This document shows, piece by piece, positions 23,675 through 33,361 of a stretch of DNA of 39,191 bases; the first letter of the stretch is position 1; each line of letters starts with the position of its first letter. Position numbers and translations under genes: made by a program. The stretch is from Acidithiobacillus sp. (GTDB lineage: Bacteria > Pseudomonadota > Gammaproteobacteria > Acidithiobacillales > Acidithiobacillaceae): positions 1 through 39,191 of the forward strand of contig JAQVDS010000024.1 of NCBI GenBank assembly GCA_028697715.1. Direction: 5' to 3'. The notes beneath the pieces were generated by a model that had not been told where the DNA came from, ran no database searches, and saw only the letters and a list, made by a program, of their open reading frames with translations.

Positions 23675-25816
23675 TTAGTGGTGATCGCCGCCGGAGCTTG
23701 GCGGCGTACCCAATGGGCTTACTTTCTGCCCCTCATAGGCCATCGCCCCGCCAGGAACCGCCTGCCCGCCATGATGTGGCAAGTGTCCTTCCACCTGCTG
23801 CTGACGCTGCATGGCCTCGCGCTCCATCTTCTCCAGCTCGGCAGCCGTGATGATGTAGCCCGGATCACCGCGCCAGGACCGCACGATCATCAGCGCGATG
23901 ATGGCTACCAGACTAAGCAGACAGAGCCACCACATCCGCCAGGTCAGAGCAAAGCCCAGCACGAAGGTCAACGCACCGATGTAGATCGCCACGCCGGTGT
24001 TGTTCGGCATGTGGATATCGACGTACTGGGTCGGTTGCGCCTCATTGATACCGTTATGACGACGCCAGGCTAGTTCATCACGGGCGTTGACATGCGGGGT
24101 CACCGCAAAGTTGTAGAACGGCACGGGCGAGTGGGTCAGCCACTCCAGGGAGCGCGAGGTACCCCACGCATCCTGCCCAACGCGGTTCTTCACCCGATCG
24201 CGAATGCTGACGTAGAGCAACACGAAGAACGCGGCCACCGAGAGGCAGTACACCGCGATGCCGATTTCCTCGGTCACCAGATAGGGATGCCAGGCAGTAT
24301 TGAACACATAATCCAGACGACGGGTCTGACCCATGAAGCCGAGCATGTACATCGGCACGAAGACCAGCACCGAACCGGCACTGAAGAGCCAGAACATGGT
24401 CTTGGCCCAGAATTCATCGAGTTTGAACCCGAAGACCTTGGGGAACCAAAAAAGTACCGAGCCAAAAATGGCGTAAACGATCACCAGCAACATCGAGTGG
24501 AAGTGGGCAATCACGAAGACGCTGTTGTGCACCATGTAGTTGATTGCCGGAATGGCCAGCATCATACCCGTCAAACCGCCCACCAGGAGCAGGAACAGCG
24601 CGCCGATGGCCCAGAGCATCGCGGCGGTGTAGGTAATGCGTCCGCGATACATGGTGAAGGCCCAGTTGAATACCTTCACACCGGTAGGAATACCAACCAG
24701 CATGGTTGCCACACTGAAGAAACTGTTCACGTCCGGTCCCGCACCCATGGTGAAGAAATGATGCAACCAGACCAGCCAGGATACCCCGGCAATGGCAAAA
24801 CTCGCTGCCACCATGGTGATGTAACCAAAAAGCGGCTTTTCGGAGAAGGCCGGAAAGATCTCTGACATCATGCCAAAGGCAGGCAGAATCACGAAGTACA
24901 CTTCGGGATGCCCCCAAATCCAGAACAAGTTGGTGTACAACATCAGGTTGCCGCCGAAGCCCGCGGTGAAGAAGTGCGAACCCAAATAGCGATCACAGGC
25001 GACCAGGAAGAGCGCCACCTGCAAGGCTGGAAAGGAGGTCAAGGCAATAATGTTGGCCGACAGGCTCGCCCAGGTGAAGATCGGCAGGCGGAACCAAGTC
25101 ATGCCCGGTGCCCGCATCTTGACGATAGTGGCGATCAGGTTGATGCCACCGAGGGTGGTACCAAGTGCCGTTAGCTCCAGGGTCCAGATCCAATAGTCCA
25201 CACCCACGCCAGGGCTGTACTGCAGCTCAAAAATTGGCGCATAGCCAAACCAGCCGTTGTGCGCAAAATCACCCACGAAAAGGGAGATCATGATCAAGGC
25301 AACAGCCGCCGCGGTAATCCACAACCCGAGAGCGTTGAGATAGGGATAGGCCATATCCCGCGCCCCAACCTGGAGAGGCACGATGATGTTCATGAAGCCC
25401 ACCAGCAGTGGGGTCGCGGCCAAGAGGATCATGATCAGGCCGTGGGCGCTGTATACCTGCCCAAAATGGAAGGGCGTCAGATATCCATGCACGGCACCGA
25501 AGACGCCGGAGGACTGGGGACCGTTGGCCCAGACCTGCTGGGTACGGATCATCAGGCCATCGATGAAGCCGCGAAAGAGCATGACGAGACCGAGTATGAT
25601 GTACATCACCCCCAGTTTCTTGTGGTCAACGGTGGTCAGCCACTCTTTCCAGAGATAGCCCCACTTGTGATAGTAGGTAATCAGACCCAGTATAATGACT
25701 GCGCCGATGACCACGGCCACGAAGAGTGGCGCGAGAATCGGATTGGTATAGGGGATCTGGTCGATTGCCAGTCTCCCTAGTAGAGGGTTCCACCCTCCCG
25801 GTACTTGAACGAGCAT
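23675..25816 (-). CDS. cyoB: Cytochrome bo-type quinol oxidase subunit I
   Basis: A 713-residue heme-copper subunit. Ligands are present: the low-spin heme His in GQVYSAHGLIMI, CuB His and cross-linked Tyr in WIWGHPEVYFVILPAFG, His pair in WLHHFFTMGAG, and the two heme histidines in HNSVFVIAHFHSMLL. The proton paths also look intact (ARD for the D channel, IPTGVKVFNWAFTMYRG for the K channel). The C-terminus is about 50 residues longer than E. coli CyoB, with a His-rich end (GHLPHHGG, GGDHH). I prefer ATG 25816, since the GTG at 25825 is too close to the AAGGAGAGG ribosome site. Confidence 0.95.
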   Translation of the reverse strand: MLVQVPGGWNPLLGRLAIDQIPYTNPILAPLFVAVVIGAVIILGLITYYHKWGYLWKEWLTTVDHKKLGVMYIILGLVMLFRGFIDGLMIRTQQVWANGPQSSGVFGAVHGYLTPFHFGQVYSAHGLIMILLAATPLLVGFMNIIVPLQVGARDMAYPYLNALGLWITAAAVALIMISLFVGDFAHNGWFGYAPIFELQYSPGVGVDYWIWTLELTALGTTLGGINLIATIVKMRAPGMTWFRLPIFTWASLSANIIALTSFPALQVALFLVACDRYLGSHFFTAGFGGNLMLYTNLFWIWGHPEVYFVILPAFGMMSEIFPAFSEKPLFGYITMVAASFAIAGVSWLVWLHHFFTMGAGPDVNSFFSVATMLVGIPTGVKVFNWAFTMYRGRITYTAAMLWAIGALFLLLVGGLTGMMLAIPAINYMVHNSVFVIAHFHSMLLVIVYAIFGSVLFWFPKVFGFKLDEFWAKTMFWLFSAGSVLVFVPMYMLGFMGQTRRLDYVFNTAWHPYLVTEEIGIAVYCLSVAAFFVLLYVSIRDRVKNRVGQDAWGTSRSLEWLTHSPVPFYNFAVTPHVNARDELAWRRHNGINEAQPTQYVDIHMPNNTGVAIYIGALTFVLGFALTWRMWWLCLLSLVAIIALMIVRSWRGDPGYIITAAELEKMEREAMQRQQQVEGHLPHHGGQAVPGGAMAYEGQKVSPLGTPPSSGGDHH

Positions 25817-25837
25817 TTGCGTCACCTCTCCTTTTTC

Positions 25838-26797
25838 CTAGTCGCGATGCTCAGCGGCTTGCTTTTGCATGTAAGCCACCATGTTTTCAGTCATTGCCGG
25901 CGGCAACGGCCAAGTCTTGCCATTCATCACTTCCATCATCAAATGATCAAAGATTCCGCTCTCCACGTTCGAGAAATAGACCACGCGATGATTGACATTA
26001 ATGTAGGGCTCGGCAAAGCGATTAAAGCTGGCGTAGGTCATGGTCTTCGGTGAAGCCTGTACCTTGCTCACCCAATTCTGGAAATCCTCCTTGCTGACCA
26101 TCTTGGTCGGAAAGGTCATCCAGGAGGTACCCGCACCCGCATAGTCCGAGGCAATTCCCTGATAGACACCGATGCGATCACTTTCCAGCGCATTCTTGGT
26201 GCGCATGCCAGGCATCACATCGATCATGCCGACGAGCTGCGGAATGAAGAAGCCCGAGGTAACCGCCGTAGAGGTAAGGCGGAAAAAGACTGGTGTATGC
26301 ACCGGCAACACCAATTCATTGGCCACCGCCATATGATATTGCGGATAGATGAATAACCACTGCCAGTCCGTGGCGATGACGTCCACATGTACCGGATCAC
26401 CCTTGGGTGCCATGTGCTTAGTAATGACGGTAGGATTATATGGATTGATTTCGAAGGTACCTTTGACGGCAAAGTATGCCAGGAAACCGACGGCAATGAT
26501 CGGAATACCCCAAACCAGAACCTCAAGCGTATTGGAATGAGACCAATGGGCATCGTACTTACCACGATTCTTGCCCTTGGAATATTTCCACATGAACCAG
26601 ATCACCAGCAGCGCCGTAATACCAACAATGGCACCCATGATGACGACATCAATGATCATGTAATGCAGGTTGGTATCGGCCATCGTACCTTTCGGATCAA
26701 AGATCCAGAAAATACCGGCATTGGCAAGGCCAGCCCATGCAGCTGCCAGCATGCCACCTCCCCATAACGCCAGTCGTTTTGCTTGCTTTTTAAACAT
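25838..26797 (-). CDS. cyoA: Quinol oxidase subunit II
   Basis: A 319-residue subunit with signal sequence MLAAAWAGLANAGIFWIFDP, two membrane helices and a periplasmic cupredoxin domain (DVIATDWQWLFIYPQY, SGFFIPQLVGMIDVMPGM). It contains no cysteine, so the CuA ligands of cytochrome c oxidases are missing and the electron donor is quinol. Unlike E. coli CyoA there is also no lipobox cysteine before the DPKG segment. I chose ATG 26797, with GGGAG upstream, over GTG 26803. It is the first gene of the cyoABCD-ctaA-ctaB-MFS operon. Confidence 0.94.
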   Translation of the reverse strand: MFKKQAKRLALWGGGMLAAAWAGLANAGIFWIFDPKGTMADTNLHYMIIDVVIMGAIVGITALLVIWFMWKYSKGKNRGKYDAHWSHSNTLEVLVWGIPIIAVGFLAYFAVKGTFEINPYNPTVITKHMAPKGDPVHVDVIATDWQWLFIYPQYHMAVANELVLPVHTPVFFRLTSTAVTSGFFIPQLVGMIDVMPGMRTKNALESDRIGVYQGIASDYAGAGTSWMTFPTKMVSKEDFQNWVSKVQASPKTMTYASFNRFAEPYINVNHRVVYFSNVESGIFDHLMMEVMNGKTWPLPPAMTENMVAYMQKQAAEHRD

Positions 26798-26803
26798 AAC
26801 CAC

Positions 26804-27299
26804 TTTCTCCCTGACGGATTCCTAGTTCCGTATCGTTTTGCCGCCGCGGTGTCCTGCAGCAACCCATCCGCGGGTCGAGGCACTCCCTTTAATGCCCTAC
26901 CCACTGAGCCAAACCAGAAAACACAGTACTGACCGACAGGGAGTTTGGCCCCCGCTGCAAGTCAGCACTATATTCATACAACATTATATTTTTACAGAAG
27001 TCTTCTTTTCGGGCATTACGTTATTCCACTAAAAACGCCGAAGCAATAGAAAAGGCCTTCAAATATTTTTGGGAACAACCAAGATCGATTAGCGCGCTGA
27101 ATTTACAAAAACCATCATATAATTATGTTAGCGTTTTCTTATGTTTAATTTTCCTTAATAATCAAAAGCGATAGACCAGAAGAAAGGTACCAAGATAAAC
27201 TCTGTCTTTACATCTATGTTTATAGTATTCGCGATAGTAAAGACAAAAAACTACAACTTTGTTTTTTTATTGGAGAAAATTTTCTGCTATTCTCCGCAC
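26804..27299. other. AT-rich divergent intergenic region
   Basis: About 500 bases with no convincing gene between the cyo operon and the DJ-1/PfpI gene. Bases 26960-27299 are markedly richer in A and T than the genes around them. On the minus strand TATAAT (26983-26988) and TATAGT (26967-26972) could be -10 elements for cyoA, with poor -35 boxes, hinting at an activator. On the plus side a perfect 7-bp inverted repeat GTCTTTA/TAAAGAC (27204-27210 and 27238-27244) is a possible operator. Confidence 0.5.
27286..27293 (+). promoter_or_regulatory. Possible extended -10 element
   Basis: TGCTATTCT ends seven bases before the ATG at 27300, so transcription would start at or next to the start codon (leaderless). 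No convincing -35 is seen, as is usual for extended -10 promoters. Confidence 0.3.
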
Positions 27300-28049
27300 A
27301 TGTTGCCCAGTCAACCTTTCCTCGCTTTCCTTCTCAGCAGCGCGCAGGTTCTCCGCCTGCGGGATGGCGGCACCATTACGACAGGCGTCTGGGCGGAAGA
27401 ACTGCTTCTCCCCTGGCAAGAGTTTCGCAGGGCCGGTTGGCCTATCGTGTTTCTGAGCCCAGATGGCAGACCGGCGCAAATCGATCCGCAGAGCCTACTG
27501 CTCGAAAATCTCTCTGGTGACCAGAACAAACAAAGGCATCTGGAGCGCGAATCCGCTCGGCTGCCACTTTCCGACATACTCTCCGTTACCCAGATTTTTC
27601 CGTTACTGCCGGCCCTGCGCGGAGTTTTTGTTCCGGGTGGCAATGCTCCGCTGATGGACTTTCCCGACTCGGCTGCCGTAGGACAATTGCTGCGCGAATG
27701 CCGGCAGCGGAAAATCCCCGTTGCCACCCTCTGCCACGGTAGCGCCGCCCTTCTCGCCCGCCCTGCTCCTGCTCAAGATCGCCCTTTTGCCAGCTTTCAG
27801 GTAAGCTGTTTCCAGAAGCTCGAGGAAGAGCAGACCACTCTCGCGGGACGTTGGCCATTTCACTTGCAAGAAGAGCTGCACAGCTGCGGATTTCAGGTGA
27901 TATCGGGAACGGCATGGCAAGCGCAGATTGTTCGCGACCGCGATCTGTTCAGCGGCCAGAACCCGGCCTCTGCTCTCCCTCTGGCGCAGGCGTTGTTGGC
28001 ACGTCTGGAGGAAAATCGTCGTCATAGGGGAAGCAAACATGGATACTGA
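27300..28049 (+). CDS. DJ-1/PfpI-family protein (Hsp31-like)
   Basis: A 249-residue class I amidotransferase-like protein of the DJ-1/PfpI superfamily. The nucleophile elbow is [12 protein letters not shown] (Cys-His-Gly). The segments [20 protein letters not shown] and [20 protein letters not shown] resemble Hsp31/HchA proteins, whose motif is usually GGHG with His; Asn replaces it here. Such proteins act as chaperones, glyoxalases or proteases, so the activity is open. The frame extends upstream to 27216, but that part is AT-rich leader sequence without a ribosome site. The gene overlaps rpiA by 11 bases. Confidence 0.75.
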   Translation: MLPSQPFLAFLLSSAQVLRLRDGGTITTGVWAEELLLPWQEFRRAGWPIVFLSPDGRPAQIDPQSLLLENLSGDQNKQRHLERESARLPLSDILSVTQIFPLLPALRGVFVPGGNAPLMDFPDSAAVGQLLRECRQRKIPVATLCHGSAALLARPAPAQDRPFASFQVSCFQKLEEEQTTLAGRWPFHLQEELHSCGFQVISGTAWQAQIVRDRDLFSGQNPASALPLAQALLARLEENRRHRGSKHGY

Positions 28050-28707
28050 TGCATTAAAGCGTATGGCTGCTGAGGCGGCGCTGGATTACATTCAGCCAGG
28101 AATGGTTGTCGGAGTCGGCACCGGTTCCACCAGCAATCACTTCATCGACGCCCTCGGCCGGGCAAAAATTCCCGTTGAAGGCTACGTACCCTCCAGCATA
28201 GGCACTGCCGAGCGGCTCAAGTCCCTGGGGCTGCGCGTTCTGGATCTCAACGACACTGGCGACATCCCGGTCTACGTCGACGGCGCCGACGAAATCGATC
28301 CGCACTTTCGCCTCATCAAAGGGGGTGGTGGCGCTCTCACCCGCGAAAAGATCGTTGCCTCGGCGGCTCGGCGCTTCGTCTGCATCGCCGATCACTCCAA
28401 AGACCACGCAAAACTCGGTAGCTTCCCGTTGCCGGTCGAGGTCCTGCCCTTCGCCCGTAGCTTTGTTGCCCGGCAACTGGTAAAACTGGGTGGCAACCCT
28501 AGCCTGCGCAACGGCTTCACCAGCGACAACGGCAATGCCATCCTCGATGTGGTCGGCCTCGATCTCAGCGATCCAGTGGCCATGGAGAGCAAGATCAACA
28601 GCATTCCGGGTGTACTCGACAATGGCATTTTTGCCCTGCGTCGCGCCGACGTGGTCCTGCTCGGCAGCCCTGAAGGCGTCATCCGCCGTAGTAACGCGCC
28701 ACAGTAA
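28039..28707 (+). CDS. rpiA: Ribose-5-phosphate isomerase A
   Basis: A 222-residue enzyme interconverting ribose 5-phosphate and ribulose 5-phosphate. Signatures are [16 protein letters not shown] near the N-terminus, [20 protein letters not shown] and [13 protein letters not shown], with the catalytic Glu probably in LTREKI. A GGGGAAG ribosome site precedes ATG 28039, which lies inside the end of the DJ-1 gene. pdxH follows after 14 bases. In an autotroph this enzyme would also feed the Calvin cycle (inference). Confidence 0.97.
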   Translation: MDTDALKRMAAEAALDYIQPGMVVGVGTGSTSNHFIDALGRAKIPVEGYVPSSIGTAERLKSLGLRVLDLNDTGDIPVYVDGADEIDPHFRLIKGGGGALTREKIVASAARRFVCIADHSKDHAKLGSFPLPVEVLPFARSFVARQLVKLGGNPSLRNGFTSDNGNAILDVVGLDLSDPVAMESKINSIPGVLDNGIFALRRADVVLLGSPEGVIRRSNAPQ

Positions 28708-28721
28708 GGATCTGGCCAGCA

Positions 28722-29369
28722 ATGGAAGGAGAAATCGACCATCGCGCCACGCGACGGGATTTTCGCGCCGGCACGCTGGCGCGCGCGGATCTCAATCCGG
28801 ATCCCTGGGTGCAGATGCAACGCTGGCTTGAGGAAGCAGAACGGGCCGGAAACTTCGACCCTACCGCCATGGCCCTGGCCACGGCCGATGGCGGTGGATT
28901 CCCTAACGTGCGCTATGTGCTTCTCAAGCATTTTGACGCTCGCGGCGTCTGCTGGTACACCGATAGCCGTAGCCAAAAAGGACAGGAATTGGCCGCCAAT
29001 GCCCGCGCGGCTCTGGCCTTCTACTGGCCGGAGCTCGATCGGCAACTACGACTGCAGGGGGAGGTCTTTCTACTGCCCGAGAGCGATGCAGAAAGTTATT
29101 TCCGCCAGCGGCCCATCGGTAGTCGCCTGGCCGCCGCAGCATCGGAACAGAGTCGGGAAATTGTCGATCGCGCCCATCTGGAAGCAAGAGTGGCGGAGCT
29201 CGCGGCCCGCTATCCTGACGGCGATGTACCGCGCAATCCTGCCTGGCGCGGCTACCGTCTGGCACCGCAGCGCTTCGAGTTCTGGCAAGGGCGCAGTAGC
29301 AGGCTCCATGACCGCTTTGTCTATACGCGCAACGAAGAGAGTTGGCGCATCACCCGCCTGATGCCCTGA
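28722..29369 (+). CDS. pdxH: Pyridoxine 5'-phosphate oxidase
   Basis: A 215-residue FMN enzyme that oxidises pyridoxine or pyridoxamine phosphate to pyridoxal phosphate. Visible FMN and substrate motifs are FPNVRYVLLKHFDARG, YTDSRSQKGQELAAN and AALAFYWPELDRQLRLQG; the C-terminal signature is RLAPQRFEFWQGRSSRLHDR, ending RITRLMP. The gene ends eight bases before the convergent small gene, with no clear terminator between them. Confidence 0.96.
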   Translation: MEGEIDHRATRRDFRAGTLARADLNPDPWVQMQRWLEEAERAGNFDPTAMALATADGGGFPNVRYVLLKHFDARGVCWYTDSRSQKGQELAANARAALAFYWPELDRQLRLQGEVFLLPESDAESYFRQRPIGSRLAAAASEQSREIVDRAHLEARVAELAARYPDGDVPRNPAWRGYRLAPQRFEFWQGRSSRLHDRFVYTRNEESWRITRLMP

Positions 29370-29377
29370 GTGAACTC

Positions 29378-29680
29378 TCAAAAACCTTCTATGCGCGCCT
29401 CGTAGTCGAGCACGATCAGGCGAAATAGGTCATCTCCCAGCTGCACGTGGGCGGTCTGCGGACCGCCAATCCGGATAGAATTCTCCCCCGCCATGCTCAA
29501 GCCGAGGGGCTGAAAATGGTCCTGTTCGATGAGCTCATTCAAGAGGTTGCGCAGCTCCGCTTCCGCTACCGTCCCCGTATTATCCACGACGCGGCAGGGC
29601 TTTCCGCGCCGCGTCTGCCCCTCGACTACGCGGGCATGCTGCGAAAGCGGTGGCAGCCCGGAATCCTGCTGCTCATCCAT
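29378..29680 (-). CDS. Small uncharacterised protein after leuD
   Basis: A 100-residue acidic protein that I do not recognise. It has no signal or membrane segment. The ATG at 29680 is preceded by an excellent GGGAGGTG ribosome site and overlaps the leuD stop by eight bases, so it is almost certainly a real gene of the leu operon. Sequence patterns worth noting are [20 protein letters not shown] in the first half and [15 protein letters not shown] at the end. The usual leuB is not in this position. Confidence 0.7.
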   Translation of the reverse strand: MDEQQDSGLPPLSQHARVVEGQTRRGKPCRVVDNTGTVAEAELRNLLNELIEQDHFQPLGLSMAGENSIRIGGPQTAHVQLGDDLFRLIVLDYEARIEGF

Positions 29681-30302
29681 GTTGCACCTCCCGAAAGAGC
29701 CAGGGCATCTGGCGACGGCGCTCCGCCTCGAAGGCGCGAATGGCGTCGGCGTGAGCCAGCGTCATCTGAATGTCGTCGAGACCGTTGAGCAGCTTGTGTT
29801 TCGCTCCCGGGGCGATATCGAAGGAATAATGCTGACCATCGGCGCTGTGCAGCTCCTGCGCGGCGAGATCGATGTGCACCTGCAGGGGTGCAGCCCGCGC
29901 GGCAAGGAAAAGTGTGTCGATCGTTTCTTGCTGCAGAGTGATCAGCAAGATGCCATTCTGCACGCAGTTGTTGGCGAAGATATCGGCAAAACTCGGAGCA
30001 ATGGCCGCACGGATACCGTAGTCGGCAAGTGCCCAGGGAGCATGCTCGCGACTCGATCCACAACCAAAATTCTGCTGTGCCAGAAGGACCTGTGCCCCTT
30101 GCAAATCGACTCGGTTGAGCACGAAATCCGGATTGGGATCGGACAAATCGCCATCGCGATAGCGCCAGTCGAAAAACAGGAACTGTCCCAGTCCCTGTCG
30201 CTCGATGGTCTTGAGAAACTGCTTGGGGATGATGGCATCGGTATCGACATTGGCGCGATCCAGAGGGATCACCGCCGAATCGAGGGTGGTAAAGGCTTGC
30301 AT
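29673..30302 (-). CDS. leuD: 3-isopropylmalate dehydratase small subunit
   Basis: A 209-residue swivel-domain subunit that pairs with LeuC in leucine synthesis. The [34 protein letters not shown] and NGILLITL stretches are the family signatures. ATG 30302 lies one base past the stop of the mini-lipoprotein gene. The first frame runs to 30335, but that part is the preceding gene. Confidence 0.95.
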   Translation of the reverse strand: MQAFTTLDSAVIPLDRANVDTDAIIPKQFLKTIERQGLGQFLFFDWRYRDGDLSDPNPDFVLNRVDLQGAQVLLAQQNFGCGSSREHAPWALADYGIRAAIAPSFADIFANNCVQNGILLITLQQETIDTLFLAARAAPLQVHIDLAAQELHSADGQHYSFDIAPGAKHKLLNGLDDIQMTLAHADAIRAFEAERRRQMPWLFREVQHG

Positions 30303-30303
30303 C

Positions 30304-30453
30304 TCAGGATTTCTCCATGCGCTTGAGGACGACATATTCGACGGCAGCCATTTGATTGGACGCAGCGCGACTCGCGGCGAGCGCGCCCAGCTCCGTCAGA
30401 CCGCAGCTGAACAAGAGTAGCGCCACCCGCAGAAGAAAGAGACGAGCGCTCAC
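30304..30453 (-). CDS. Entericidin-like small lipoprotein between leuC and leuD
   Basis: A 49-residue ORF too short for most gene callers. It starts with GTG 30453, which overlaps the leuC stop by three bases (GTGA), and ends one base before the leuD start. A basic start (SARLFLLR) is followed by the hydrophobic VALLLFSCG, where Cys could be the lipidated residue (lipobox L-F-S-C), and then a short polar tail ending VLKRMEKS. As I recall, small entericidin-like genes occupy this site in many proteobacterial leu operons. The function here is unknown. Confidence 0.6.
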   Translation of the reverse strand: MSARLFLLRVALLLFSCGLTELGALAASRAASNQMAAVEYVVLKRMEKS

Positions 30454-31859
30454 CCGTGCCACCGCCGAAGATCAACAAAATGGCCGGCTATGGCTGCCGC
30501 AGCGGCCATGGCCGGGCTGACCAGATGCGTGCGGCCACCGGCGCCCTGCCGCCCCTCGAAATTGCGGTTGGAGGTGGCGGCACAGCGCTCGCCCGGCTCG
30601 AGGCGATCGGCATTCATCGCCAGGCACATCGAACAACCCGGTTCCCGCCATTCGAAACCTGCCTGGCGGAAGATTTCGTCGAGTCCCTCAGCCTCCGCCT
30701 GCGCTTTGACTAGGCCTGAACCGGGCACAACCAGGACTGCCTTCACCGAGTCCGCCTTGCGCTTGCCGCGCACGATCTCGGCGGCGGCGCGCAGATCCTC
30801 TATTCGGGCATTGGTACAGGAGCCGATGAAAACCTTGTCGACCGCAATCTCGCTGATCGGAGTGCCCGCCTGCAGCCCCATGTACTCCAGAGCACGCGTC
30901 CACGCCTCCCGGCGCACGGGATCGGGCGCAGCGGCCGGGTCAGGAACCTTCGCGTCGACGGATAAGACCATCTCTGGGCTCGTCCCCCAGGTCACCTGGG
31001 GCAGCAATTGGCTAGCGTCGATGCGAATCTCCCGGTCGAACTGGGCGTCACTATCACTGTGCAGGGTCTGCCAGAACGCTACCGCCCGCTCCCAGTCGTC
31101 GCCCTGTGGGGCGTGCGGGCGTCCCTGCAGGTAGGCAAAGGTTTTGGCATCGGGTGCTACCATACCGGATCGCGCACCCGCTTCGATAGCCATATTGCAG
31201 ACCGTCATCCGCCCTTCGACACTTAGCGCCTCGATCCCCGGCCCGGCAAACTCGATGGCGTGGCCGGTACCGCCGGCGGTGCCGATCTGCCCGATGATGG
31301 CAAGGACGAGATCCTTGGCTGTCACACCCTGCGGCAAAGTGCCATCGACCCAGACCCGCATGTTTTTGGACTTGCGTGCCCACAGGCACTGCGTCGCGAG
31401 GACATGCTCGACCTCGGTCGTGCCGATACCGAAGGCAAGCGCGCCAAGGGCGCCGTGGGTGGCAGTGTGCGAATCTCCGCACACCACGGTCATGCCGGGC
31501 AGGGTCAGCCCCTGCTCCGGCGCAATCACGTGGACGATCCCCTGCCGCCGGTCGAGCATACCGTACTCTTCCACCCCAAATTCGGCACAATTGCGATCCA
31601 GGGTCTCGACCTGCAGGCGCGAGGTAGCGTCGGCGATGCCGGCAGCCCGATCCGTAGTCGGGACATTATGATCCGCCGTGGCGATATTCGCATCCACCCG
31701 CCACAGTTTGCGTCCGGCTGCGCGCAGGCCGGAGAAGGCTTGCGGGCTGGTTACCTCGTGCAACAGATGGCGGTCGATATAGAGCAGCGTGCGGCCATCC
31801 TCCTCGCTGAGAATGCGATGCTGCTCCCAGAGCTTGTCGTACAGGGTCTGTGCGGTCAT
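30450..31859 (-). CDS. leuC: 3-isopropylmalate dehydratase large subunit
   Basis: A 469-residue aconitase-family enzyme that isomerises 2- to 3-isopropylmalate. The iron-sulfur cysteines are in [16 protein letters not shown] and the [11 protein letters not shown] loop (two Cys), and [21 protein letters not shown] is another family signature. ATG 31859 opens the operon leuC-mini-lipoprotein-leuD-small gene. A leader of about 150 bases separates it from the divergent pmbA gene; I see no clear leucine-rich leader peptide in it. Confidence 0.97.
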   Translation of the reverse strand: MTAQTLYDKLWEQHRILSEEDGRTLLYIDRHLLHEVTSPQAFSGLRAAGRKLWRVDANIATADHNVPTTDRAAGIADATSRLQVETLDRNCAEFGVEEYGMLDRRQGIVHVIAPEQGLTLPGMTVVCGDSHTATHGALGALAFGIGTTEVEHVLATQCLWARKSKNMRVWVDGTLPQGVTAKDLVLAIIGQIGTAGGTGHAIEFAGPGIEALSVEGRMTVCNMAIEAGARSGMVAPDAKTFAYLQGRPHAPQGDDWERAVAFWQTLHSDSDAQFDREIRIDASQLLPQVTWGTSPEMVLSVDAKVPDPAAAPDPVRREAWTRALEYMGLQAGTPISEIAVDKVFIGSCTNARIEDLRAAAEIVRGKRKADSVKAVLVVPGSGLVKAQAEAEGLDEIFRQAGFEWREPGCSMCLAMNADRLEPGERCAATSNRNFEGRQGAGGRTHLVSPAMAAAAAIAGHFVDLRRWHG

Positions 31860-32017
31860 GAGTTCTGCACCTTTGGTAAAAACGCCCTTATCCTACTCTT
31901 TTAACGATAGCTGGGAAACGTCGGTCGAGATGGTAGACCCCGAGGACAGGCATCTGCCTTCCCCCTTGGGGCAGGTAGCAGGTACTATGTTGGCTTAGCA
32001 AGTAAAGGTGGCACAGC

Positions 32018-33355
32018 ATGAGCTCAGAAAAATCGCGCGAAGAACAGGAACTGACCCGGATAGCCCAGCAATGCCTGGAGCTTGCCAAGGCGCGGGGTGC
32101 CAGCGCGACTGAGGTCGGCGCAAGCTCCGGTAAGGGGCTGTCGCTCACCGTGCGGCTGGGAGAGGTAGAGTCGGTAGAGTATCACCGCGACAAGAGCGTG
32201 GGTGTAAGCGTGTATCTTGGCGAGCGCAAGGGCTCTGCTTCAAGCTCTGATTTTTCCACGCAGGCTTTGACGGAGACGGTGGAAGCGGCGCTCAACATTG
32301 CCCGGCACACGGCACCGGATCCTTTTTCAGGTCTCGCGGATGCCGACCTGCTCGCCAGGGAATTTCCGGATCTGGATCTGTATCACCCCTGGGACGTCGA
32401 TCCCGATACGGCAGCGGAAATCGCTCGCCAGTGCGAGGCGGCGGCGCGCAGCACCGATCCGCGCATCCACAATTCAGAGGGCGGCAGCATCAGCACCGGC
32501 GAGGGAATGAGTGTCTACGCCAACAGTCTCGGCTTTGTCGGCGTCAGCCGGGGGTCTCGCCACAGCCTTTCCTGCTCGGTGATTGCCGAGGATGAACAGG
32601 GCATGCAAAGGGACTATTGGTACGATGTGGCCCGGCGACACGAAGATCTCACCAGCCCCGGGGAGATAGGCCGAATCTGTGCCGAACGCACCCTGCGCCG
32701 CCTCGGGGCACGAAAAATCGGTACCTGCACGGTGCCGGTGCTTTTCGAGAATCAGGTAGCATCCAGTCTGCTTGGGCACTTCGCGCAGGCCATCAGCGGC
32801 GGCAGTCTCTATCGCAAGGCCAGTTTTCTGCAAGACAGTCTCGGGCAGACGATCTTTCCCCCGCATGTACGGATCTACGAGGAGCCCCTGCGACGGCGGG
32901 GCCTGGCCAGTGCCAGCTTTGATGGCGATGGGGTTGCGACCCACAATCGGGACTTGATCCACGACGGCGTCTTGCAGTCCTATCTGCTCGACGCGTATAG
33001 CGCCCGCAAGCTGGGACTGAAAAGCACGGGCAATGCAGGCGGTGCCCACAACCTCACCCTCGCCCCCGGTAGCGAGGACTTGGCGGCGCTCCTGCGGCAG
33101 ATGGGACGCGGTCTGCTGGTAACGGAGCTGATCGGCTTTGGCGTCAATGGGGTGACAGGGGACTATTCCCGCGGCGCTGCCGGCTTTTGGGTGGAAAATG
33201 GGGAAATCCAGTATCCGGTAGAGGAAATCACTATTGCCGGACATCTGCGCGAGATGTTTGCGGGCTTCGTCGCCGTCGGCAGCGATCTGCTGATTCATGG
33301 TGGCACCGGCAGCCCATCCATCCTCATCGACAAGATGACCGTCGCCGGTAACTGA
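32018..33355 (+). CDS. pmbA: Metalloprotease PmbA/TldE
   Basis: A 445-residue protein of the TldD/TldE family, which matures or degrades small peptides such as microcins and CcdA. Signatures are VEYHRDKSVGVSVYLGERKG in the first third and NLTLAPGSEDLAALLRQMGR, VTGDYSRGAAGFWVENGEIQ in the last. The HExxH metal site is absent, as expected for the TldE (PmbA) partner. TldD is not in the window. The permease gene starts six bases later. Confidence 0.95.
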   Translation: MSSEKSREEQELTRIAQQCLELAKARGASATEVGASSGKGLSLTVRLGEVESVEYHRDKSVGVSVYLGERKGSASSSDFSTQALTETVEAALNIARHTAPDPFSGLADADLLAREFPDLDLYHPWDVDPDTAAEIARQCEAAARSTDPRIHNSEGGSISTGEGMSVYANSLGFVGVSRGSRHSLSCSVIAEDEQGMQRDYWYDVARRHEDLTSPGEIGRICAERTLRRLGARKIGTCTVPVLFENQVASSLLGHFAQAISGGSLYRKASFLQDSLGQTIFPPHVRIYEEPLRRRGLASASFDGDGVATHNRDLIHDGVLQSYLLDAYSARKLGLKSTGNAGGAHNLTLAPGSEDLAALLRQMGRGLLVTELIGFGVNGVTGDYSRGAAGFWVENGEIQYPVEEITIAGHLREMFAGFVAVGSDLLIHGGTGSPSILIDKMTVAGN

Positions 33356-33361
33356 TCCCAC

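Noticed and set aside
31860..32017. Leucine leader peptide attenuator before leuC
   Set aside because: No short ORF with a run of leucine codons and no terminator were found.
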